From assembly GCA_043777315.1 (NCBI GenBank), contig JAYVPW010000127.1:1-5217 (forward strand): a stretch of DNA of 5,217 bases, read 5' to 3'. Positions 1 to 5,217 of this stretch are shown here, in pieces. The notes beneath the pieces are model-generated. The model did not search any database. It had not been told where the DNA came from and worked only from the letters and a program-made list of their open reading frames with translations. Within the stretch, counting starts at the first letter, position 1. Every line of letters begins with the position of its first letter. A program made the position numbers and the translations under genes. This DNA comes from CAIURC01 sp043777315. GTDB lineage: Bacteria > Verrucomicrobiota > Verrucomicrobiia > Chthoniobacterales > Chthoniobacteraceae.

Positions 1-671
1 GCGGTCTGCTTGAGCTTCCACTGCTTCACGAGCACGCCAAAAACATCGGACAGCGACTCATTCAACGCGCCCGACTGCCCTTGGTAAACCAGCCCGGCCT
101 CGAACTGCGTGACGCCGTGCGTGAGTTCGTGGCCGATGACATCGAGGCACTTCGTGAAGCGGTCGAAAATCTCGCCGTCGCCGTCGCCATAGACCATCTG
201 CTCGCCGTTCCAAAAGGCATTGTCGAAGGGTTCGCGCGGGTCTTCGCGATAGTGAACCGTCGAGTCGAGGCGCATGCCTTTGTCATCCACGGAGGTGCGG
301 CCAAAGACGGTTTTGTAAAAATCGTACACCGCGCCCGAGTAGTCGTAAGCCTCGGTCACGAAAGTGTCCTTGGTTTTCTTCCCGCCCTCCCCGCGCACGA
401 GTTTGCCGGGCAGTACGGGCTTTTGTTTCGCATCGTAAATGGTGCGCCGCTTTTCGCCCGTCGGCGTGGAAAGCGCGACCGCGCCGAGACTCGCGAGCAT
501 CTCGCGATGTCCGCGCAATCGCTCGCTTTGCAGCATCGTGCCCAGCGCCCGGCGGCGCTGGCGCGGCGTGCCGTTTTCCGCGAGCTTTTTGAGCATGTGC
601 GCGGGGATGATGGTGCAGCACGGGCAGCCGATGAAGGCACGGCGCTGTAGATTCAGACGGTTGGTTTTCAT
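1..671 (-). CDS. M4-family (thermolysin/protealysin-like) metallopeptidase, N-terminal part, truncated by window edge
   Basis: A zinc metallopeptidase that cleaves peptide bonds on the amino side of hydrophobic residues, judged by family. Reading the minus strand from 671 gives 223 complete codons plus two bases, with the frame still open at the left edge. The zinc and catalytic motif HELTH lies at residues 181-185 and the third zinc ligand is E205 in NESLSD; the 24-residue spacing equals thermolysin H142 to E166. The family hallmark NAFWNGEQMVYGDGDG sits at 151-166. Residues about 20-60 (TIIPAHMLKKLAENGT...) resemble the short propeptide of protealysin-type M4 enzymes, with PAHML where PPxL/PPHML is usual. 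No Sec signal peptide is visible, so export is unclear. The start is well fixed: an in-frame TAA ends 6 bases upstream (678-680), and GAGGAA (683-688) lies 11 bases before ATG. The catalytic proton-donor histidine and C-terminal domain would lie outside the window. Three cysteines (C16, C18, C19) cluster near the N-terminus. Confidence 0.95.
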   Translation of the reverse strand, partial: MKTNRLNLQRRAFIGCPCCTIIPAHMLKKLAENGTPRQRRRALGTMLQSERLRGHREMLASLGAVALSTPTGEKRRTIYDAKQKPVLPGKLVRGEGGKKTKDTFVTEAYDYSGAVYDFYKTVFGRTSVDDKGMRLDSTVHYREDPREPFDNAFWNGEQMVYGDGDGEIFDRFTKCLDVIGHELTHGVTQFEAGLVYQGQSGALNESLSDVFGVLVKQWKLKQT

Positions 672-682
672 ACGCTTTTAGA

Positions 683-688
683 TTCCTC
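683..688 (-). promoter_or_regulatory. Shine-Dalgarno sequence of the M4 peptidase gene
   Basis: The minus strand reads GAGGAA, 11 bases before the ATG ending at 671. It is the clearest ribosome-binding site in the window. It overlaps the TGA stop (687-689) of a short open frame upstream, an arrangement seen where translation of adjacent genes is coupled. Spacing is slightly longer than the usual 5-9 bases. Confidence 0.55.
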
Positions 689-725
689 AGTTGGCGATTT
701 CTATTTTCCGCTCCACCGGCACCAT
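687..725 (-). other. Possible 12-codon ORF or 3' remnant of a gene upstream of the peptidase
   Basis: On the minus strand ATG at 725 opens MVPVERKIEIAN, ending with TGA at 687-689. The same frame stays open upstream as GWRCSLG until a TAG at 747-749. The stop overlaps the peptidase Shine-Dalgarno sequence, which is why the stretch is listed. There is no ribosome-binding site before its ATG, and I recognise no family. It could be chance, a leader peptide, or the tail of a decayed gene. Confidence 0.15.
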
Positions 726-758
726 GCCGAGGGAACAGCGCCAGCCCTACACGGGCGC

Positions 759-779
759 ACCGGCCTTTGGCGAGCCGGT
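759..779. repeat. Inverted repeat in the ThuA-peptidase gap (possible weak terminator or processing hairpin)
   Basis: ACCGGC (759-764) and GCCGGT (774-779) form a perfect 6-bp stem with a 9-base loop, 24 bases downstream of the ThuA stop codon. On the plus strand it is followed by TTATTTT (779-785), giving a weak terminator look, but no plus-strand gene precedes it. On the minus strand, the direction in which the flanking genes are read, it is followed by GCGCCCG and so lacks the T-tract of an intrinsic terminator. The rest of the 672-802 gap shows no clear promoter. Confidence 0.3.
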
Positions 780-802
780 TATTTTGCCGCGGAGAACCCT
801 GC

Positions 803-1807
803 CTACGGGGCCGGCAGAATCGGCGTCTCCCAGCCCGCGAGGTCTTCCGGCTTCACATGCGGCGCGCGTTTGTTCGTGCCCATCCACGTCGGGCGGAAGG
901 GGCCGACGAAGCTGATGTCGGCGGCGGGTTTGATCGCGGCTTCGAGGCCCGCGGCCCAAAAGCACGCGTTCACCAGCATCCGCCGGAAGCCGTCATTCAC
1001 GAGGTCGCCGGACGCGCCATAGGTGCTGCAAAAGACGCGGCCCTCTTTGCCCGACTCGCTCTTGTAAGTGCGCACCCACGCGCCCGGCATCGGCTTCTTC
1101 GTTTCATCCGCGGGCGAATCGGGTGTCATGCCGGTGAGCGGCTGAGCCATCGCCAGCACCTCGCTGCCTTCGATGGGATTCGCGTTGTAAGCGCCAATCT
1201 CGGCCCACATTTCTTTCACCCCGATGAGCACCGGATGGCCCGCCTTGCCCGGCACGATGTCGAGCCGCGTGCTCGACTTGTGATTCGGCCCGTAGTGCCC
1301 CACCCACGTCTCGCCGAGAATCTGCCGCCCAAACCCGCTCTTGAACTCATCGCCCTTGTAGCCGTGATCGTATTTCGCAAACGGACTGTCCGCCGGAATC
1401 TTGAAAGCATGCGTCGCCGTGCGCAGACCGATCACCGGGCCGCCGCGATGCAAATAATCCACGATGGGCTGCATCTGCTCGGCGGGCAGGTTTTGAAAAC
1501 GCGTAAAAATGACCATGAGATCGGCCGTCTTCAGCGCGTCCGTGCCGGGAATGTTCGACTCCCCCGGCTTGATCTCGCCGGTCTTTGCATCCAGGCCAAA
1601 AAGCACCGTGCATTTGAAGCCATGATGCTTCGCCAAAATGCGCGCGAGCGCCGGCAGCGCCTCCTCGGATTTGTATTCAGGATCGCTGGCGATGAAGACC
1701 ACCTGCCTGCCCTTGCCAGGGCCTGCGGTGCCCTCGTAGGTGAGTGCAGCGGCGTTCGCGAAAGTGGCGAGGCAGAGCGTAGTGACGGCGGTCAGGAGAT
1801 GTTTCAT
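803..1807 (-). CDS. Secreted ThuA-domain protein
   Basis: A 334-residue protein with a Sec signal peptide: MKH, a hydrophobic stretch at residues 4-17, and an ANA|A cleavage site after about residue 19. The ThuA fold (class I glutamine amidotransferase-like, Rossmann-type) starts with strand VVFIASDPEYKSEE (35-48), which matches the 'sDpEyrSeE' signature of secreted ThuA proteins in PVC bacteria. It continues with LMVIFTRFQNLP (96-107), IVDYLHRGGPVIGLRTATHAF (114-134), and a later GRQILGETWVGHYGPNH region. The C-terminal VFCSTYGASGDLVNDGFRRMLVNACFWAAGLE matches the usual end of the domain. The family is named from the trehalose-utilisation gene thuA and is associated with 3-keto-sugar metabolism; the activity of this member is not known. 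The gene lies 55 bases after the dehydrogenase gene on the same strand, so co-transcription is likely. No Shine-Dalgarno sequence is seen before the ATG (upstream bases read CCCCATCACCC), but the signal peptide supports this start. Confidence 0.93.
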   Translation of the reverse strand: MKHLLTAVTTLCLATFANAAALTYEGTAGPGKGRQVVFIASDPEYKSEEALPALARILAKHHGFKCTVLFGLDAKTGEIKPGESNIPGTDALKTADLMVIFTRFQNLPAEQMQPIVDYLHRGGPVIGLRTATHAFKIPADSPFAKYDHGYKGDEFKSGFGRQILGETWVGHYGPNHKSSTRLDIVPGKAGHPVLIGVKEMWAEIGAYNANPIEGSEVLAMAQPLTGMTPDSPADETKKPMPGAWVRTYKSESGKEGRVFCSTYGASGDLVNDGFRRMLVNACFWAAGLEAAIKPAADISFVGPFRPTWMGTNKRAPHVKPEDLAGWETPILPAP

Positions 1808-1862
1808 GGGTGATGGGGATCGTTGGATTTGGTGTAGTCAAAAAATGCGGCGGTTGTCTATT

Positions 1863-4853
1863 TCACGGCGCGGTGCGCAGCAGCTCGAGGCGGTCGAAGA
1901 ATGCCGTGCCGCCCATCGCCGTCGGCGCGAGGCCAGTGAGCGTGAACGCGCCCATGTCCTTCCACAGATCGAGCGTGACGACGGTCCACTCGGCGGGCGC
2001 GTTGGCGGACGTTTGCGTGGCGCTCCACTTGCTGGTGTTCCGCCCGGCGAAGTAGCGGCCATGCGGGTCGGCGGGCTGCGGCCATTGGCCGGCGCGGGCG
2101 AGTTCGAGCATCACACCGTCGCCGTTCGGCGTGCGCCACGCGAGGCGGAGCCAGCGGTATTCGCCGGGCGCGCCCGGCGTTTCCACGATGCGATACGCCC
2201 AACCGGGGAGCCGCGCGGAGAAGCGTTGCGGCGGCGTGATGGCGAGGCACGCCTTGCCCGCGAAAGCACCGGTCATCGCGAGCGTGGCAGTGCCGTCACC
2301 TTCATTGAGGCGCGCGGGGAAGTTCGGCTCTTCGTCGAAAAGAATCACGCGTCCGGGGTCGGGCGCGTGCAGCGTGGCGCGCAGCCAGCCGATGATGTCG
2401 GCGAGGTCGCGCGGCTGGAGCGCCTCGGCGAAGCCGGTGGTCATTAGCGAATCGGCGGTCTTCGTCACGCGCGCGATGTCCTTGTGCAGCACAGGGTACT
2501 CCGCACCGCCGGCCAGGAGGAGTGTGAGGCTGGTTGCCGCGTCGTTTTTCAAAATGCCCGCGACACTCGTGCCGTCGCGCAGCTCGACGAACGTGGTCTC
2601 ATAGCCGGGGCGGATGTATTCGCCCGGCATGAGCACGTCGTGGACGATGGTTTCGTCCGCACGCTGAAACTCGCCCGCGAGGTCCGGCCCGACGACATTG
2701 CCCTCCGCACCGATGCGATGGCAGAGCGCGCATTGCTGGAGGAAGACCTGGTGCCCGTGCTCCGCATCGCGCGGCCCGGCGAGCGCGGCGATGAAACGCG
2801 CGATGGTCTCGTCGCTCGCGCGCGGCGGCAGCGGTGGCGCGGGCGGCGCGGGAGTTTTGGAAACGGGCGCGACGGGTTTTTTGTCGTGCGCGGCGATGCT
2901 GGCCTTGAGCGGCGCGAGGAGCGGCGCGCTGTTGCCGGGCACGCGCTCCAGCTCGGCGAGCATCTCCGCGCCGCGACCGTGGAGCGAGCTGAGCAGCGCG
3001 GGCGGCATCCAGCGCACATCGCCGTGCTCGCGTGCAAGCCGCGCCAGCGCGGCAAAGGCGCGCGGGTCGCTCGCTTCGCCGAGGCTCATCGCGAGCTGGA
3101 GCAGCACGCGCGGGTCGTCCTCGCGGTGCGCGCGGTCGAGCGCGCCGTCGAGCAGCGCGGCACCTTCCGGCTTCGCAAACCAGCGGTCGGCGAGCGCGAG
3201 CGATTGCGCTCGGACACCGGCATCGGCGTGCGCGAGGAAAGGGCGCACGTCGTCCGGCGTGAGCGCGCCGAGCACGTCGAGCGTGTGCAGCAGCGCGGCG
3301 GGTTCGCGCGCCTCCGCGAGCAGCGCGCGCAGTGCGGGAACCGCGTCCTTTTCTCCCCGCTCGATGAGCAGCCGTTGCGCAGTCTCGCGCCGCCACTGGC
3401 GCTCGCCCGCGACTTCATGCGCGAGAGCCGATGCACCGAGAAGGCTCATGTTTGCAGGCTCCGCGGGCGGGGCGTCGCGATGCGTGAGCCGCCAGATGCG
3501 CCCGCGGTCGTGGCCGTTGATGACGCCGTATTGCTGCTGGAGGAAGCGCGGGACGGCGGAGTAGTCCTCAATGATTTCGCGGTAGAAATCCACGACGACG
3601 AGCGAGCCGTCGGGCGCATGCGCGAGGTTCATCGGGTGAAACCACGGGTCGCTCGACGCGAGGAATTCGCTCCGCTCCTCGCCCGCCGCGCGCGTGAGTT
3701 TCACCGCGCCGTCGCGCTCCCGCGAGAGCAGCGCGCGATGCACGAGCCCGCCCGCCGGCTCGCAGACGAAGTATTGCCCGCGCAGCCCCGGCAGCGCGGC
3801 ATCCTTGTAAATCAGCGGGCTGCACGCGGACGTGAACCAGCCTTCCGCCTCGCTCTCCGCCGCGCCGTAGCGGTCGCGGTAGTATTTGAAAAAGCCGGGG
3901 TCGTTCGCGCGTTTCGTGCGCCACGGATGCGGCGGCGCGACGGGGAAGCAGTGGCCGTCGCGCGTCGCGTCGGCGTCGAGCGAAGGCGTAGCGGCGTCGG
4001 GATTGCGCACGAGATAACGCCACGCGAGCGGCGCGACTTGGATGCCGGGCTTCGTCGTGTTGGTGACGAACTTTTCCCCGCTCTCGGTGAAAGCGAAGCC
4101 GATGGTGTTCGCCCCGCCCGTCACCGGCTCGATGGCCGTGCCGTCCGCGCGGATGCGGAAGTCCGTGTTGCCGAGCGGCACCGGGGCGGCGAGGTGCGGC
4201 CCCGTGATGCGCCCGCCGCCGTGCCCACGCCCGAAATAAATCCAGCCGTCGCCGCCCCACTGCGGCGCATTCACCCCACGCTCCAGCGCGCCCGTGCCGA
4301 AGCCCGTGAACAGCGTCTCGCGCCGCCCGCCTTCCGCGAGCCACACGATGTCGGGCGCGCACGCCACGATCACGCCCCCGCGCGCCGCGACGATGCCATA
4401 GCACGGCGGCAGATTTTCCGCCCACACCTCCGCCACATTCATGCGCCCGTCGCCATCGGTATCGCGCAACATTTTCACGGTGCCAAACGTCCCCACTTTC
4501 GCCCGCTCCTTCGCCACCTCGCTCGCGCCGATGCGCCGCACGACGGTGTCGAGCACGCCCGTCTTGTTCAGCTCCTCGATGTCGAATTGCCCCTCGAGAT
4601 TGTAACCGTGCAGCTCGCACACAAACATCCGCCCGCGCTCATCCCAGCACACTCCGCTCGCCTCGTGGATGAGCGGCTCGCTTGCGATCAACTCCACGCG
4701 AAACCCCTCCGGCACACGGAAGCATTTTGCACTTTCCTCCGGCGAACGCGGCGGCGGTGCATCGTCCGGCTTCGGGATTTCGGCATACGCGGAAAAGGCG
4801 AGAGAGAGCGCCGCGAACGAGACAGCGATCCGCGGCAGAGTATGCCGATCCAT
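1863..4853 (-). CDS. Secreted PVC-type dehydrogenase with C-terminal cytochrome c (CxxCH) and extra beta-rich domain
   Basis: A 996-residue exported protein, probably an oxidoreductase that passes electrons from an oxidised sugar or alcohol to its own haem. Order of parts: signal peptide 1-24 (cleavage AYA|E); beta-propeller region about 44-460, opening with FRVPEGFRVELIASEPLI (45-62) and holding an EF-hand-like loop DTDGDGRMNVAE (131-142) and the conserved SDPWFHPMNLAHAPDGSLVV (401-420) followed by VDFYREIIEDY; helical HEAT-like region about 480-655; proline-rich linker 659-678; cytochrome c domain about 694-828 with haem motif CALCH (708-712) and probable distal ligand M804 in DSLMTTGF; a beta-rich C-terminal domain about 835-996. 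The propeller and haem parts match the TIGR02604 and TIGR02603 type domains as I recall them. Start: the open frame continues to 5057 on the minus strand, but only the ATG at 4853 puts a signal peptide at the N-terminus, and the longer frame would overlap the divergent gene. No good Shine-Dalgarno sequence is seen. Substrate is unknown. Confidence 0.93.
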   Translation of the reverse strand: MDRHTLPRIAVSFAALSLAFSAYAEIPKPDDAPPPRSPEESAKCFRVPEGFRVELIASEPLIHEASGVCWDERGRMFVCELHGYNLEGQFDIEELNKTGVLDTVVRRIGASEVAKERAKVGTFGTVKMLRDTDGDGRMNVAEVWAENLPPCYGIVAARGGVIVACAPDIVWLAEGGRRETLFTGFGTGALERGVNAPQWGGDGWIYFGRGHGGGRITGPHLAAPVPLGNTDFRIRADGTAIEPVTGGANTIGFAFTESGEKFVTNTTKPGIQVAPLAWRYLVRNPDAATPSLDADATRDGHCFPVAPPHPWRTKRANDPGFFKYYRDRYGAAESEAEGWFTSACSPLIYKDAALPGLRGQYFVCEPAGGLVHRALLSRERDGAVKLTRAAGEERSEFLASSDPWFHPMNLAHAPDGSLVVVDFYREIIEDYSAVPRFLQQQYGVINGHDRGRIWRLTHRDAPPAEPANMSLLGASALAHEVAGERQWRRETAQRLLIERGEKDAVPALRALLAEAREPAALLHTLDVLGALTPDDVRPFLAHADAGVRAQSLALADRWFAKPEGAALLDGALDRAHREDDPRVLLQLAMSLGEASDPRAFAALARLAREHGDVRWMPPALLSSLHGRGAEMLAELERVPGNSAPLLAPLKASIAAHDKKPVAPVSKTPAPPAPPLPPRASDETIARFIAALAGPRDAEHGHQVFLQQCALCHRIGAEGNVVGPDLAGEFQRADETIVHDVLMPGEYIRPGYETTFVELRDGTSVAGILKNDAATSLTLLLAGGAEYPVLHKDIARVTKTADSLMTTGFAEALQPRDLADIIGWLRATLHAPDPGRVILFDEEPNFPARLNEGDGTATLAMTGAFAGKACLAITPPQRFSARLPGWAYRIVETPGAPGEYRWLRLAWRTPNGDGVMLELARAGQWPQPADPHGRYFAGRNTSKWSATQTSANAPAEWTVVTLDLWKDMGAFTLTGLAPTAMGGTAFFDRLELLRTAP

Positions 4854-5035
4854 TAGCGGAAGCTTTTCACCGCAAACGAGCGAATAGCTTTCGGGATGAG
4901 CGATGCGTTTAGCGGGCATGACGGGGGGCTGGAGGAAGCGAGTTTGCAGAGAATGGGATTGCCCGCAAATGGTATCGAGAGCGCGGCTCGGCAGATCGTC
5001 GTTGACGGTCAGACGGCTGCCTTCATCGTCCCGGC
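4854..5035. promoter_or_regulatory. Divergent intergenic region, presumed control region for both flanking genes
   Basis: These 182 bases separate two divergently read start codons, so promoters for both the dehydrogenase-ThuA unit (minus) and the cytochrome gene (plus) should lie here. A plus-strand TTGACG at 5002-5007 looks like a -35 hexamer, but the bases 17 further on (ATCGTC, 5025-5030) are a poor -10 and leave almost no leader. It overlaps the small palindrome TGAC-G-GTCA (5003-5011), possibly an operator half. No convincing minus-strand promoter stands out. The sequence is less GC-rich than the genes, as expected for an intergenic region. Confidence 0.5.
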
Positions 5036-5217
5036 ATGCCAAATCGCCGCGCTCCACTCGCCGCTTTCCTTTTGCTGGCCTGCCTCGGCGGGCCGCTGCG
5101 CGCGGCAGCGGGCGACGCGGAGTTTTTCGACCAAAGCATCCGTCCGCTGCTCAAGGAATACTGCCTCAAGTGCCACTCGACCGAGGAGCAGAAGGGCGAT
5201 TTGGATTTGGAAGTTTT
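5036..5217 (+). CDS. Secreted planctomycete-type cytochrome c protein, N-terminal 60 codons, truncated by window edge
   Basis: The ATG at 5036 is the only usable start: an in-frame TGA lies at 5003-5005 with no ATG, GTG or TTG between. The product begins MPNRR, then a hydrophobic run (residues 6-19) and a probable signal peptidase I site near RAAA|G (22-26). LLLAC at 12-16 could instead be read as an imperfect lipobox. After it come FFDQSIRPLLKEYCLKCHS (30-48), with the haem c motif CLKCH at 43-47, and EEQKGDLDLE (50-59). This pattern is typical of the N-terminal cytochrome domain of the very large PVC proteins that carry DUF1549/DUF1553 or DUF1587/DUF1592 type domains; which one follows cannot be told. 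It is probably periplasmic and could accept or pass on electrons alongside the divergent haem-bearing dehydrogenase. No Shine-Dalgarno sequence precedes the start (CATCGTCCCGGC), so initiation may be SD-independent or leaderless. Confidence 0.88.
   Translation, partial: MPNRRAPLAAFLLLACLGGPLRAAAGDAEFFDQSIRPLLKEYCLKCHSTEEQKGDLDLEV

Noticed and set aside
738..758. GCGCC (738-742) and GGCGC (754-758), with inner GCCC/GGGC, as a terminator hairpin
   Set aside because: The stems are only 4-5 bp, they cannot form as one continuous helix, and no T-tract follows on either strand.
767..1813. 348-codon open frame on the plus strand, opposite the ThuA gene
   Set aside because: It mirrors the ThuA gene almost end to end, and its product is Arg/His/Ala-rich with no recognisable domain. 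The minus-strand reading has a signal peptide and a ThuA fold.
1813..1841. TTGACT on the minus strand (1836-1841) as a separate promoter for the ThuA gene
   Set aside because: The bases 17 away read CCCCAT, not a -10 hexamer, and the gap of 55 bases is better explained by co-transcription with the dehydrogenase gene.
2484..4856. 790-codon open frame on the plus strand, opposite the dehydrogenase gene
   Set aside because: It is antisense to a gene with clear domains and is rich in Arg, Ala and Glu in the way antisense frames of GC-rich genes are. No signal peptide, motif or family is visible in it.
4854..5057. 68-codon N-terminal extension of the dehydrogenase, starting at 5057
   Set aside because: The extension has no export signal, would bury the signal peptide inside the protein, and overlaps the start of the divergent cytochrome gene. 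An intermediate ATG at 4919 has the same fault of placing the signal peptide internally.

Overview
The window looks like a GC-rich piece of a PVC-superphylum chromosome, most likely Verrucomicrobiota or Planctomycetota; I cannot choose between them firmly. The main evidence is the gene content: a large secreted 'PVC-type' dehydrogenase with a C-terminal CxxCH haem domain, a secreted ThuA-domain protein, and the start of a secreted planctomycete-type cytochrome c protein. Coding is dense, GC-rich at third codon positions, and Shine-Dalgarno signals are mostly weak or absent, so long antisense open frames are common and misleading.

Layout from left to right: (a) <1-671, minus strand, the N-terminal 223 codons of a thermolysin-family (M4) metallopeptidase with a short protealysin-like propeptide; its C-terminal half lies beyond the left edge. 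(b) 672-802, a 131-base gap with a small inverted repeat and a possible tiny reading frame or gene remnant that ends in the peptidase ribosome-binding site. (c) 803-1807, minus strand, a secreted ThuA-domain protein. (d) 1808-1862, a 55-base gap. (e) 1863-4853, minus strand, a 996-residue four-part secreted protein: signal peptide, beta-propeller dehydrogenase-like region, helical HEAT-like region, cytochrome c domain, and a C-terminal beta-rich domain. (f) 4854-5035, a 182-base divergent intergenic region. (g) 5036->5217, plus strand, the first 60 codons of a secreted CxxCH cytochrome-type protein.

The dehydrogenase and ThuA genes are close enough to be one transcription unit. The divergent cytochrome gene probably shares the upstream control region. 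In this group of bacteria, such sets (PVC dehydrogenase, ThuA, planctomycete cytochrome c) are generally linked to oxidation and breakdown of sugars or glycans outside the cytoplasm, with electrons passed to c-type haems; substrate and direction are not visible here. The M4 peptidase may simply be a neighbour or the last gene of the same unit. I see no RNA genes, insertion sequences, CRISPR arrays or integration sites. Overall this is a recognisable, fairly ordinary locus for this kind of organism; the points worth checking are domain fusion, the peptidase context, and the small unexplained intergenic stretch.
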